Assembly (NCBI GenBank): GCA_946186125.1
Contig: CAMHLZ010000005.1
Span: forward strand, 1 to 64,000
Origin: an uncultured Lachnospira sp.
GTDB lineage: Bacteria > Bacillota > Clostridia > Lachnospirales > Lachnospiraceae
Length of the DNA stretch: 64,000 nucleotides
Direction of reading: 5' to 3'
Numbering within the stretch: position 1 is the first letter of the stretch; each line of letters opens with the position of its first letter. The position numbers and the translations under genes are program-made. Shown one piece after another: positions 10,561 to 18,762 of this stretch. The notes under the pieces are model-generated. The model was not told where the DNA came from. It ran no database searches and worked only from the letters and a program-made list of their open reading frames with translations.

Positions 10561-10604
10561 ATAATGCACAGCCAAATTCCAATGCAACTATTGACTGTGC
10601 ATAA
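10561..10604. repeat. Imperfect intergenic palindrome, copy 3 of BspA array
   Basis: The outer arms (ATAATGCACAGCC / GACTGTGCATAAT) are retained and the inner part is degenerate. It occupies the same position, between the stop of the 1548-aa paralogue and the SD of the next gene. Confidence 0.65.
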
Positions 10605-10625
10605 TATATTTTTAGTTTTTTAAGT

Positions 10626-13600
10626 CTATTTTTTTATCTTTATTTTTTTCTTTGCCGACCATGCACTGTATACATTTTTACCCGATACTTTCTTGTATGT
10701 TCTTATTCGTAAGTAATATGTATTGCCTTTCTCAAGTTTTGTGATTACTTTACCTGTTGTTGATGCTTTCTTATTCAACAATGTCTTAACTCCTGTTTTA
10801 AAAGATGCATTTGTTGAATACTGTAAATCGTATCCTGTAACGTTTGAAACTTTGCCCCATTTAACAGTTAATTTACCTTTTGCATTGTTTTTTGCTGACG
10901 TAATCTTTGTAGATTGTGGTAATACCTTTATTGTAATTTTTTTAGTCGCTGTTTCGTAATCACTGTCACCTGCGGTTACGGTTATCGTAGCAGTCCCTAC
11001 AAAGTTTTTGGCGATTGTCACCTTACCGGAGCCGGTGACTTTTACTTTGCGGTTATTTGATTTGTAGGTAATGCTTCCGCCAGTTGCTTTTACATCAAGT
11101 TTGAAACTTTGTTTTTTAGTTGAGGCCGTCTTTTTGTATACAGATTTACCTGTGATGGTATTAGTGGCTTTTGTGGTCGATTCAGTCTCTGTCGTAGTCT
11201 CTTTCTGAGTGGTCGTTTCTGCTTCTGTTGTTGTCTCTTTCTGTGATGTTGTCTCCGTATTTTTTGTTGTCTCTTTCTGAGCCGTTGTTTCAATATTTGA
11301 AGCCGTCGTGGTCTCTTCTTTGTTTAATGTTGTTTCATTTTGATTTTTATTTGTTGTTTCATCCTCTTTATTTGTGGTTGTCTCCTCAATTGGTGTTGGT
11401 TGTTCTTCAATATGATTAGTTTTAATGTTATAATCACCCGCATATTTGTACGCATACGAATCTTCTGAACAACAAATTATTAATTTTTCACATCCGTAAA
11501 ATGCATACATTCCAATACTTGTAACGCTATCCGGGATTGTTATGTTTGTTAAACTGCTACAGTCTTCAAATGCACACATTCCAATACTTGTAACGCTATC
11601 TGGGATTGTTATACTTGTTAAACTGCTACATCCTTCAAATTCGCTACCACATATACTTGTAACGCTATCTGGGATTGTTATGCTTGTTAAACTGCTACAG
11701 TCTTCAAATGCACCATTACCTATACTTGTAATGCTATCTGGGATTGTTATGTTTGTTAATCCACTACGACCTCTAAATGCACAATTCTCAATACTTGTTA
11801 CACTATTTGGTATTATCGTGCTAGAACAACCCTGTATAAGTTTATTTTCATTCGTTTCAATTATTGCATTACAATCATTTCTGCTATCATACACTGCATT
11901 ATTTAATTCTACTTTTATTTTTGTTAAACTGCTACAGTAGTCAAATGCAACACTACCAATACTTGTAACGCTATTTGGGATTGTTATGCTTGTTAATCCA
12001 CTACAACCTCTAAATGCACAATTCCCAATACTTGTTACACTATTTGGTATTATCGTGTTAGAACAGCCCTGTATAAGTTTATTTTCACTCGTTTCAATTA
12101 TTGCATTACAATCATTTCTGCTATCATACACTGTATTATTTGATTCTACTTTTATTTTTGTTAAACCGCTACAAAAATGAAATGCTCCATCTTCAATGCT
12201 TTTAACACTATCCGGGATTGTTATGCTTGTTAATTCTTCACAGTAATAAAATGCATTCTCTCCAATAATTTCGACTTTATATTTATCAACATTTCTAGGA
12301 ATTACAATATCTGATTCATTTCCAAGATATTTATATATTTTTATACAATTATCATTCAGCATTTCAAATATAAATAAATTATTACAATCATTAAATGAAC
12401 TATACTTATTGTCAAAACTGAAATTACCATCTGGTAGTATCACACTCGTTAATTCACTACAACTATCAAAAGCCCACGATTCAATGTTTGTAACACTATC
12501 TGGTATTGTAATACTTGTTAAGCCGTTACATTTATAAAATGCTAATCGACCAATTCCTAATACACTATCAGGTATTATAGTGTTAACGCATCCAAACATA
12601 AGAACGTTTGAATTTGTTTCAATTATTGCATTACAATCATTTCTACTGTCATACATAGTATTCTTTGAATCAACTTTGATATTTTTCAAGCCACTGCATC
12701 CCGAAAATGCATACATTCCAATACTTGTGACACTCTTAGGTATTGTTAAGCTTGTTATACTTGTACATTCTGCAAAAGCTTCTTCTCCAATATTTGTAAC
12801 TTTTTCAGGTATTGTTAGACTTGTTAAGCCTGTACAATACTCAAATGCATTATTTCCAATGCTTGTAACGTTATTTGATATTGTTATATTTGTTAAACCA
12901 CTACATTTGCAAAATGCATAATCTCCAATGCTTATAACACTATCTGGTATTGTTATGTTTGTTAAAGCTATACAATTTTCAAATGTATTATTTTCAATGC
13001 TTGTAATGCTTTCAGGTATTGTTATACTTGTTAAACTCGTGCAACCTGAAAATGCATCATCACCAATTTTCGTAACACTATCTGGTATTGTTATGTTTGT
13101 TAAACTTGTGCAACCTGAAAATGCATCATCACCAATTTTCGTAACACTATCTGGTATTGTTATGTTTGTTAAACTTGTGCAACCTGAAAATGCGTTATTT
13201 CCAATGCTTGTAACACCATCCGGTATTGTTATGCTTGTCAGACCTGTACAATCCGAAAATGCATTATTCCCAATGCTTGTAACATTTTCAGGTATTGTTA
13301 TACTTGTTAAACCTTTACAACCAGAAAATGTTTGTTCTTCAATTTTTGTTAAGCTACTTGGTAAATTTATACTTGATAATTTACTACAATCTATAAAGGC
13401 TGCATTGCCAATTTCGGTAACACTATCTGGTATTTTGATGTTTATTACAGATTTATTGTGTCCAAACGCATAACTATTAATTTTTCTCACGGGATATCCT
13501 TCAATATAATCTGTTATTATAACATCTGTATTTCCTCCTGTCCAAAAACAGTCATCATCCTGATCCCAAATTGTTACATCACTTTCGCCATAATATCCAG

Positions 13601-15272
13601 TTATCTCAACATATTCATCATCAACAATATTACAATTAAGATATGACAATTTGCCATGAGCCCATTTAAAAGCATATGAATCTTCTATGCACTCAGCAAT
13701 TATTTTCCCTTCGCATCCTTTGAAGGCTGCGTAACCTATTTTCTTAACACTTTTTGGTATATTAATCACAGTTAAACCGGTACAATTGTAAAATGCATAT
13801 TCACCTATTTCTTCTAAGTTTTTAGAAATAATACAATTTTTTAAACTTTTACAATTGTAAAATGCATTGTCTCCAATACTCGTAACACTATCAGGTATTG
13901 TTATGCTTGTTATTGTGTTGCACTCCGAAAACGCATCTTCGCCAATTTTTATAACTTTATAATCATCAATATACGAAGGTATTACTACCCCTGATTCGTC
14001 TCCTGTATATTGCTTAATTTCTAAAGATTTATCATTTAAAATATTCATTTTAAATGATAAATAATATATTTCAACTTTAATATTATTATCTATGGCCCAT
14101 TTTGAAGCATATGAATCCAACGTAGTTATTACAAAAACCTTATTACATCTTAAAAATGCCTTTTCCCCAATAAAACTTACAGAATCTGGGATTGTTATAC
14201 TTGTTAAATTATCACAATCCAAAAATGCATAATTGCCAATATATGTAACAGAATCTGGGATTGTTATACTCGTTAAACCAATACAGTCTTCAAATGCATT
14301 ATTACCAATTGATGTAACAGTATTCGGTATTATTGTACTTGAACATGCACCTATAATCGTATTTGTTTTTGATTCTATTATTGCGTTACAATTGTTTCTG
14401 CTATCATAAAAATTGTTGTTTGGACTAACTTGTATATTCGATAAATTGTCACAACTAGCAAATATTGCATCACCAATAGACATAACAGAATCTGGGATTG
14501 TTATATCCGTTAAGCTATCACAATTTTCAAATGCATGTTTCCCAATATACGTAACAGAATCTGGTATTGTTATACTCGTTAAACCACTACAGCGTTCAAA
14601 TGCAGCCACACCAATACTTGTAACGCTATCTGGTATTGTTATATTTGTTAAGCCTCTACACTCATAAAATGCATCTTTCCCAATATACGTAACAGAATCT
14701 GGTATTGTTATACTTGTTAAACCACTACAGCCATTAAATACGGACTCACCAATACTTGTAACGCTATCCGGTATTGTTATATTTGTTAAGCCTCTACACT
14801 CATAAAATGCACCATTACCAATTGACTTAACTGAATTTGGAATTATTATACTTGTTAATTTAGCGCAGTGGCAAAATGCATTTTCACCAATCGATTCAAC
14901 TGAATTTGGTATAGTTATGTGTGTTAAACCCTCACAAGCCCAAAATGCATCATTACCAATATGCATAAGGGAATTTGGAAGTTTTATATTTGTTAAACTA
15001 TAACACATCCAAAATGCACCATCACCAATATTCTTAATTTTATACCCATTAATCTCTTCAGGTATAACAACCTCGGTTTCACTCCCCGTATACCCTGTTA
15101 TCTCCACATACGAATCATCCACAACCTTATACTTAAATCCCTCATATTCCAAATCATCCCCATATGCAACCGTGACACTTCCACCATCCGGTATATACCC
15201 TCCCATCGGGCACAACACCATACCTGCAGATAACACAACTGCTGTAACCGTCTTTAATAGTCTCCTTTTCAT
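10626..15272 (-). CDS. Giant BspA-like LRR surface protein with Thr-rich stalk (1548 aa)
   Basis: First gene of the array in the direction of transcription. Signal peptide to about residue 38 (VAYGDD). Four LRR sectors, each opened by a 'GYxGxES/DVxIP' type module, up to about residue 1290. The sectors contain five or more 'YDSRN(N/D)CNAI' islands, and inter-sector joints carry 'EDSYAFKWA' type sequence. Then a Thr-rich ETTT stalk (DNA about 11165-11395), a Big_2-like Ig domain and a C-terminal FN3. The stalk and tail match those of the 1588-aa paralogue. Two exact 69-bp repeat units lie in tandem at 13041-13178. The SD is GAGAGG before ATG at 15272. A putative promoter and leader lie upstream at 15272-15499. 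Confidence 0.9.
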   Translation of the reverse strand: MKRRLLKTVTAVVLSAGMVLCPMGGYIPDGGSVTVAYGDDLEYEGFKYKVVDDSYVEITGYTGSETEVVIPEEINGYKIKNIGDGAFWMCYSLTNIKLPNSLMHIGNDAFWACEGLTHITIPNSVESIGENAFCHCAKLTSIIIPNSVKSIGNGAFYECRGLTNITIPDSVTSIGESVFNGCSGLTSITIPDSVTYIGKDAFYECRGLTNITIPDSVTSIGVAAFERCSGLTSITIPDSVTYIGKHAFENCDSLTDITIPDSVMSIGDAIFASCDNLSNIQVSPNNNFYDSRNNCNAIIESKTNTIIGACSSTIIPNTVTSIGNNAFEDCIGLTSITIPDSVTYIGNYAFLDCDNLTSITIPDSVSFIGEKAFLRCNKVFVITTLDSYASKWAIDNNIKVEIYYLSFKMNILNDKSLEIKQYTGDESGVVIPSYIDDYKVIKIGEDAFSECNTITSITIPDSVTSIGDNAFYNCKSLKNCIISKNLEEIGEYAFYNCTGLTVINIPKSVKKIGYAAFKGCEGKIIAECIEDSYAFKWAHGKLSYLNCNIVDDEYVEITGYYGESDVTIWDQDDDCFWTGGNTDVIITDYIEGYPVRKINSYAFGHNKSVINIKIPDSVTEIGNAAFIDCSKLSSINLPSSLTKIEEQTFSGCKGLTSITIPENVTSIGNNAFSDCTGLTSITIPDGVTSIGNNAFSGCTSLTNITIPDSVTKIGDDAFSGCTSLTNITIPDSVTKIGDDAFSGCTSLTSITIPESITSIENNTFENCIALTNITIPDSVISIGDYAFCKCSGLTNITISNNVTSIGNNAFEYCTGLTSLTIPEKVTNIGEEAFAECTSITSLTIPKSVTSIGMYAFSGCSGLKNIKVDSKNTMYDSRNDCNAIIETNSNVLMFGCVNTIIPDSVLGIGRLAFYKCNGLTSITIPDSVTNIESWAFDSCSELTSVILPDGNFSFDNKYSSFNDCNNLFIFEMLNDNCIKIYKYLGNESDIVIPRNVDKYKVEIIGENAFYYCEELTSITIPDSVKSIEDGAFHFCSGLTKIKVESNNTVYDSRNDCNAIIETSENKLIQGCSNTIIPNSVTSIGNCAFRGCSGLTSITIPNSVTSIGSVAFDYCSSLTKIKVELNNAVYDSRNDCNAIIETNENKLIQGCSSTIIPNSVTSIENCAFRGRSGLTNITIPDSITSIGNGAFEDCSSLTSITIPDSVTSICGSEFEGCSSLTSITIPDSVTSIGMCAFEDCSSLTNITIPDSVTSIGMYAFYGCEKLIICCSEDSYAYKYAGDYNIKTNHIEEQPTPIEETTTNKEDETTNKNQNETTLNKEETTTASNIETTAQKETTKNTETTSQKETTTEAETTTQKETTTETESTTKATNTITGKSVYKKTASTKKQSFKLDVKATGGSITYKSNNRKVKVTGSGKVTIAKNFVGTATITVTAGDSDYETATKKITIKVLPQSTKITSAKNNAKGKLTVKWGKVSNVTGYDLQYSTNASFKTGVKTLLNKKASTTGKVITKLEKGNTYYLRIRTYKKVSGKNVYSAWSAKKKIKIKK
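13041..13178. repeat. Two identical 69-bp LRR units in tandem
   Basis: Units at 13041-13109 and 13110-13178 are identical, and a third begins at 13179 with the same first bases before diverging. 69 bp equals exactly one 23-residue LRR (TKIGDDAFSGCTSLTNITIP). This is a recent slippage or unequal-crossover product that keeps the reading frame. Confidence 0.9.
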
Positions 15273-15365
15273 ATTTCACCATTCCTCTCTGAATTTAACA
15301 AGACTACTACACTGATATCACTTAAATTTATAAATACCTAAATCAATGGATTTGATATTAGAATT

Positions 15366-15405
15366 TAAAAACAGACACACTATCAGTTCTCTGCTTACAG
15401 TGTGT
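15366..15405 (-). terminator. Hairpin with T-tract between the small HTH gene and the BspA array
   Basis: Minus strand: ACACACT ... AGTGTGT stem with an inner CAG/CTG pairing, followed by TTTTT (15367-15371). It lies downstream of the 63-aa HTH gene and upstream of the first BspA gene. It could end the HTH transcript or act as an attenuator in the BspA leader. Confidence 0.6.
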
Positions 15406-15464
15406 GATGACTATAGCCTTATTATTTTTCTCCGTAAATTTACACTTATATTTGTGTACTTTAT

Positions 15465-15499
15465 TCTTCAAAATATAGAACAGACTAATGTACTATCAA
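15465..15499 (-). promoter_or_regulatory. Putative BspA-array promoter with overlapping operator-like motif
   Basis: Minus strand TTGATA (15494-15499), 16-bp spacer, TATATT (15472-15477). The motif ATTTTGAAGA (15465-15474) overlaps the -10. The same 10-mer occurs at 15748-15757 and 15788-15797 around the promoter of the small HTH gene. A transcript from here would have a leader of about 190 bases containing the hairpin at 15366-15405. Promoter calls from sequence alone are tentative. Confidence 0.45.
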
Positions 15500-15528
15500 A
15501 ATCATTAATCAATCCATTATGAACAAAC

Positions 15529-15720
15529 TTACAATCTCACAGTATCATTATCAAATAAATGCTCCGGTTTGATGCGGAGATATCTGCATAGCTTAAGGAA
15601 ATCATCTGAACTTAGATTATTAACAGTATTAATATCTATTCCAATGTCCTTAGCTATCTGCTTTTCTGATATCCCCTGATTAATTATGTGTTTTTTGATT
15701 TCATTCAGGTACTTTGACAT
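15529..15720 (-). CDS. Small HTH (XRE-like) regulator, 63 aa
   Basis: Predicted DNA-binding protein that is almost entirely one helix-turn-helix: 'SEKQIAKDIGIDINTVNNL' at about residues 18-36, followed by a helix with 'LCRYLRIKPEHLF' as in Cro/C1-type proteins. The SD AAAGGAA sits before ATG at 15720. Its promoter (15776-15804) is near consensus and holds an ATTTTGAAGA motif in its spacer, with a second copy just downstream, which suggests autoregulation (inference). It lies directly upstream of the BspA array on the same strand and is divergent from another XRE gene. The target genes are not known; the shared motif makes the BspA array the first candidate. Confidence 0.75.
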   Translation of the reverse strand: MSKYLNEIKKHIINQGISEKQIAKDIGIDINTVNNLSSDDFLKLCRYLRIKPEHLFDNDTVRL

Positions 15721-15747
15721 AAATGACGATTCCTTTCGTAATTATTC

Positions 15748-15804
15748 ATTTTGAAGATAAAGTTCTGGTAAAAATATTATATTCTTTATTTTGAAGAATT
15801 ACAA
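15748..15804 (-). promoter_or_regulatory. Promoter of the 63-aa HTH gene with two ATTTTGAAGA motifs
   Basis: Minus strand TTGTAA (15799-15804), 17-bp spacer, TATAAT (15776-15781). ATTTTGAAGA at 15788-15797 lies in the spacer and a second copy at 15748-15757 lies just past the expected start of transcription, 40 bp away. This arrangement fits repression by a DNA-binding protein. Confidence 0.65.
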
Positions 15805-15835
15805 TATGAAATGTTAATATTTTTATTTTATTCAA

Positions 15836-15864
15836 TTGACACACCTTTTTCATTAGATTATTAT
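15836..15864 (+). promoter_or_regulatory. Promoter of the 116-aa XRE regulator
   Basis: TTGACA (15836-15841), 17-bp spacer, TATTAT (15859-15864). Close to the vegetative consensus and about 100 bases upstream of the start codon. Confidence 0.7.
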
Positions 15865-15964
15865 TATGTTGTAAATAAAAAATAGTGCTTTTTTTTGAGA
15901 TTTTGATTTAAACATTTCACAAATGTTAATACTTTAAAAAAAAAGAGGAGACTACAGATAAATT

Positions 15965-16315
15965 ATGAACAATAATAGCATTGGTCAGGTTTTGCGATAT
16001 TATAGAAAACTAAATAAGCTTTCGGTTGAAGAAGTTTCAAAATTTTTAGAAAAAAACAATTATCCGGCAGCAACCAAGACAATTTATGGTTGGGAAAACA
16101 ACCATACACAGCCTAATGCAGAAACCTTGATGTTACTTTGCAATTTATATAAAATTCCTAACATATTAGAAGCATTTGGATATGAAGATAACAATAATCG
16201 AACAAATATTATATTAACAGAACACGAAGAATTACTTGTAATTAGATATAGAGAACATCCTGATTTGCAGAAAGCGATTGATTTGATTCTTCAAATTAGT
16301 AATGACTTTGAATGA
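15965..16315 (+). CDS. XRE-family transcriptional regulator, 116 aa
   Basis: N-terminal Cro/C1-type HTH at residues about 7-60: 'IGQVLRYYRKLNKLSVEEVS', then 'KTIYGWENNHTQPNAETLMLLC', which is the classic XRE recognition-helix context. The C-terminal half (about 75-116) is a short helical region ('LTEHEELLVIRYREHPDLQKAID') found in many Clostridia phage-like or stress XRE regulators. GAGGAG lies about 14 bases upstream of the ATG. It is divergent from the 63-aa HTH gene, with both promoters in the 244-bp gap. The target is unknown; no toxin or protease partner is adjacent. Confidence 0.85.
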   Translation: MNNNSIGQVLRYYRKLNKLSVEEVSKFLEKNNYPAATKTIYGWENNHTQPNAETLMLLCNLYKIPNILEAFGYEDNNNRTNIILTEHEELLVIRYREHPDLQKAIDLILQISNDFE

Positions 16316-16633
16316 CCTCCATATTCCAACCGTAAGTCATTCAAAGTCACAAATTCAAATTAATTCTTACAACCTCAAAGCTTTTCTGTATTCTTTGTTT
16401 ATTATCCAAAATATAAAATGTATTGCCTGACAAACTCCATCCTTTACAACACCTGCCACTTTTTTCGCGTAACAGTCACTTGATTAATACTAAAGGCAGA
16501 TATATATTGTATATAAACAACACAAGGAGGGTTATAGACTTCGGATAAATATTGTATATAAAATATTAATACACAGAAGATACACGCTAGAGATTTATTT
16601 ACACTCATTATTTTAACAGCAGTGTATAGCAAC
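16316..16633. other. AT-rich intergenic stretch with a direct repeat
   Basis: The gap between the XRE gene and the Rpn promoter carries two copies of ATATTGTATATAAA (16504-16517 and 16549-16562), 45 bp apart, with a GGAGGG between them but no convincing gene. A 68-codon minus-strand frame here has no supporting features. The repeats may be operator sites for one of the nearby regulators (inference). Confidence 0.5.
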
Positions 16634-16662
16634 TTGACACTGTTTTTCAATAATGATATATA
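16634..16662 (+). promoter_or_regulatory. Promoter of the Rpn nuclease gene
   Basis: TTGACA (16634-16639), 17-bp spacer, TATATA (16657-16662), 24 bases before the GTG start, with AAGGAG at 16673-16678. Confidence 0.75.
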
Positions 16663-16686
16663 TTTATTTGAGAAGGAGTTTTTTAA

Positions 16687-17664
16687 GTGGCTAAGGTTAA
16701 AGAATCAAACAATTTAACAGCAACTAAAGAAGAATTTAAAAAATCTGCAAAAGTAAACCGTGAACACAAAGATCGATTATTCAAATTCATTTTTGGAAAT
16801 AATGAACACAAAGAATGGACTCTTAGCCTGTATAATGCGGTGAACGGTTCCGATTATACAGATTCTGATGAAATTGAATTCAACACAATTGAAAATGTTG
16901 TTTATATGAGTATGAAAAATGATTTATCCTTTTTGGTGGGAAACAGCATTAGTTTATACGAACAACAATCAAAGTACAATCCAAACATGCCGATTCGATT
17001 TTTAATTTATTCAGGAATGGTGTATGCAAAGCATATATCAAACAGCGATGATTTTTATTTGTTTAGCTCCGTTCAGCAAAAAGCACCGGCACCAAAATGT
17101 GTATGTTTTTACAATGGAAGGGACAATAAAGAAGATAAAATCGTTTTAAAGCTATCAGATGTATTTGAAAATCCTGAAGAGTCGGACATTGAGGTAACGG
17201 TCACCATGCTGAATATTAATTATGGTCATAATAAGAAAATGTTGAATGCATGTCAGCCGTTGAAGGAATATTCGATGCTTGTGGATAATATAAGAAAATA
17301 CGAAAAAGAATATACTTTAGAGGAAGCGGTTGACAATGCAATCGATGATTTACCTGAAAATGCAGTTATAAAACCGTTTTTACTATCTAATAAAGCTGAG
17401 GTGAAACGAATGTGTATAACAGAATATGACGAAGAAAAAACGCTCGCATTTGAGAGACGTGAAGGTGAAAAAACAGGCAGAATTGAAGGTGAAAAAATAG
17501 GCAGAATTGAAGGTGAAAAAATAGGCAGAATTGAAGGTGCTGAAAACGAAAGAAACGAAATAATTATCAGAATGTTAAGTAAAGGGAAATCTGTTGAAGA
17601 GATAGCTGATTTGATTGGATGTTCTGTAGAAGATGTTGAATTAGCAAAAGATAAACTTGATTAA
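16687..17664 (+). CDS. Rpn-family recombination-promoting nuclease / putative transposase (325 aa)
   Basis: PD-(D/E)XK nuclease-fold protein of the Rpn (YhgA-like transposase) family. The N-terminal part has the family signature 'HKDRLFKFIFGN', and the core 'KNDLSFLVGN...LYEQQSKYNPNMPIRFLIY' carries the D...E-x-Q active-site pattern (about residues 78-110). The C-terminal region holds three copies of the octapeptide GEKxGRIE (about 259-282, a DNA tandem repeat around 17465-17540), then the usual short helical tail 'IADLIGCSVEDVELAKDKL'. It starts with GTG and has a good SD 9 bases upstream. Known members cleave DNA and stimulate RecA-independent recombination. Its location beside the rearranged RHS locus is suggestive but is not proof of involvement. 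Confidence 0.85.
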   Translation: MAKVKESNNLTATKEEFKKSAKVNREHKDRLFKFIFGNNEHKEWTLSLYNAVNGSDYTDSDEIEFNTIENVVYMSMKNDLSFLVGNSISLYEQQSKYNPNMPIRFLIYSGMVYAKHISNSDDFYLFSSVQQKAPAPKCVCFYNGRDNKEDKIVLKLSDVFENPEESDIEVTVTMLNINYGHNKKMLNACQPLKEYSMLVDNIRKYEKEYTLEEAVDNAIDDLPENAVIKPFLLSNKAEVKRMCITEYDEEKTLAFERREGEKTGRIEGEKIGRIEGEKIGRIEGAENERNEIIIRMLSKGKSVEEIADLIGCSVEDVELAKDKLD

Positions 17665-17708
17665 ATTAAGAGCTTTTGGTTTTCAGTTTTTCCAATTAAA
17701 AACTTACT

Positions 17709-17759
17709 AAACAGAGAAGCTGTGTATAGTATATAGTAAAGTGTACTGCTTCTCTGTTT
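17709..17759 (+). terminator. Hairpin downstream of the Rpn gene
   Basis: A perfect 12-bp stem AAACAGAGAAGC / GCTTCTCTGTTT with a 27-base AT-rich loop, ending in TTT. The rest of 17665-17937 shows nothing further. Confidence 0.65.
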
Positions 17760-17937
17760 GGTAATCGTCAAAGCCTAAACCACACCTAAATTTTATGCAT
17801 CACTTAGTCGTGACAATTTCTGTATATTATCTGGTGTAAATGCGGTAACTTTATTTCAAAAAACACGAAAAATTGGATTCTATACAAAATCTATAGAGCC
17901 TGTGAAACAAAAATAAAGCAATATATTTAATTTTAAA

Positions 17938-17968
17938 AGGAGCTTGGAAAACCTACTCCCAAGCTCCT
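17938..17968 (-). terminator. Terminator of the last RHS immunity cassette
   Basis: Stem AGGAGCTTGG / CCAAGCTCCT. On the minus strand it is followed by TTTTAAAATT. A diverged copy at 21460-21489 follows the intact paralogue of the same immunity gene. Confidence 0.75.
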
Positions 17969-18003
17969 ACACTTTTAGTTCCAAATTAACCGTTAATGAA
18001 TGA

Positions 18004-18645
18004 TCATAGATTAGATATAAAAACTGCTATAGGTTGCTTATAATTTTCTAAATCACTGTCAACCCATAATTCCCCATTAATTATCTCATGAAACATTAGA
18101 TATACGCATTCACTTTCATCATCAACGGACAAAATATAACATTCGCTAATATCCGGATTTATTAATCTTATTTTTTTATCTAAAATCTTAACTAAATCTA
18201 CTGCGATATATATCCCGTCTTTAATCGTCATATCTGAACTCATATACTCTGTAATAAATATTTCATTACAGCTAGTATAGTCGTTTTAAATTAACCCTAC
18301 CTTATATTTTGGATATGATTTCACTCTGCAAGGCAGAGGAATGAGGCGTAGCCGGTGGCTACGTCGATTGACGATAACGCCGCAGATGGAATCATAGGCA
18401 AATATAAAGTGGGTGTATTTAAAAACGACTATACTAGCTTCATAACCAATCTTCCCCCCTAATAAACTAAGCGACTTCTCATAATAATTGTTCGCTTTTT
18501 TTACATCTAAATTCTGATCTACAATTATTGAATCCTTTATTTTTATAAGTTTAATATCTTTTAACAAATCATTATATTTGATATTGTCATTTAATATGCT
18601 GCTATCCAAAAACTTCATTTTTGAATTCTTTTTAATTTCAATCAT
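18004..18645 (-). pseudogene. Immunity-like gene interrupted by a MITE
   Basis: The second copy of the 159-aa gene at 21524-22003. The first 70 residues (from ATG at 18645, 'MIEIKKNSKMKFLDSSILND') and the last 79 ('MSSDMTIKDGIYIAVDL...') are nearly identical to the intact copy. They are separated by the 160-bp element at 18275-18434. Translation from 18645 now runs into the element and ends at 18286 as a 119-aa chimera with 49 foreign residues. The downstream part could still be translated from an internal ATG at 18243, but has no obvious SD. It is preceded by the same remnant of RHS core and toxin tail as the intact copy. It therefore represents a duplicated and then disabled immunity cassette. 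Confidence 0.9.
18273..18436. mobile_element. 160-bp MITE with TA target duplication, copy 1
   Basis: The element 18275-18434 is flanked by TA on both sides (18273-18274 and 18435-18436). Ends are GTATAGTCGTTTT / AAAACGACTATAC. The terminal inverted repeats extend imperfectly for about 50 bp, and the GC-richer centre has a small hairpin (CGTAGCC / GGCTACG). It carries no gene. TA duplication and MITE structure resemble elements mobilised by IS630/mariner-type transposases. A second copy in opposite orientation lies at 20813-20975. The insertion site is proven by comparison with the uninterrupted paralogue near 21795. Confidence 0.92.
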
Positions 18646-18662
18646 TGCTTATCTCCCTGTTG

Positions 18663-18758
18663 ATTTACGTATTTTTCCATTTAAAAAATTCCCAGTAAAA
18701 TTATAAACTTTTTAAGTTCTAATGCAACCTGTGTCGGTTTATCGTATGTATCATTGGA
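18663..18758 (-). pseudogene. RHS-core and toxin-tail remnant (duplicate copy)
   Basis: Minus strand 18703-18758 matches the RHS core coding sequence around 24341-24395 (TYDELTQVALELKKVY region). It is fused to a short tail ending shortly before the immunity start. It is the counterpart of 22020-22117 and marks a displaced RHS tip whose toxin has been almost completely lost. Confidence 0.8.
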
Positions 18759-18762
18759 AAAA

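Noticed and set aside
11500-14950. Regularly spaced repeats that might suggest a CRISPR array
   Set aside because: The period is 69 bp without unique spacers, it is fully coding in frame, and it corresponds to LRR units.
1229-15272. Search for LPXTG or SLH anchoring in the BspA-like proteins
   Set aside because: No LPXTG with hydrophobic tail or SLH motif is present at the C-termini, so no anchoring mechanism is claimed.
16444-16650. 68-codon minus-strand open frame in the XRE-Rpn gap
   Set aside because: No SD, no recognisable domain, and it overlaps the promoter and repeat region of the Rpn gene.
16687-17664. Reading the Rpn gene as a complete insertion sequence
   Set aside because: No terminal inverted repeats or target duplication were found around it; Rpn genes are commonly chromosomal and stand alone.
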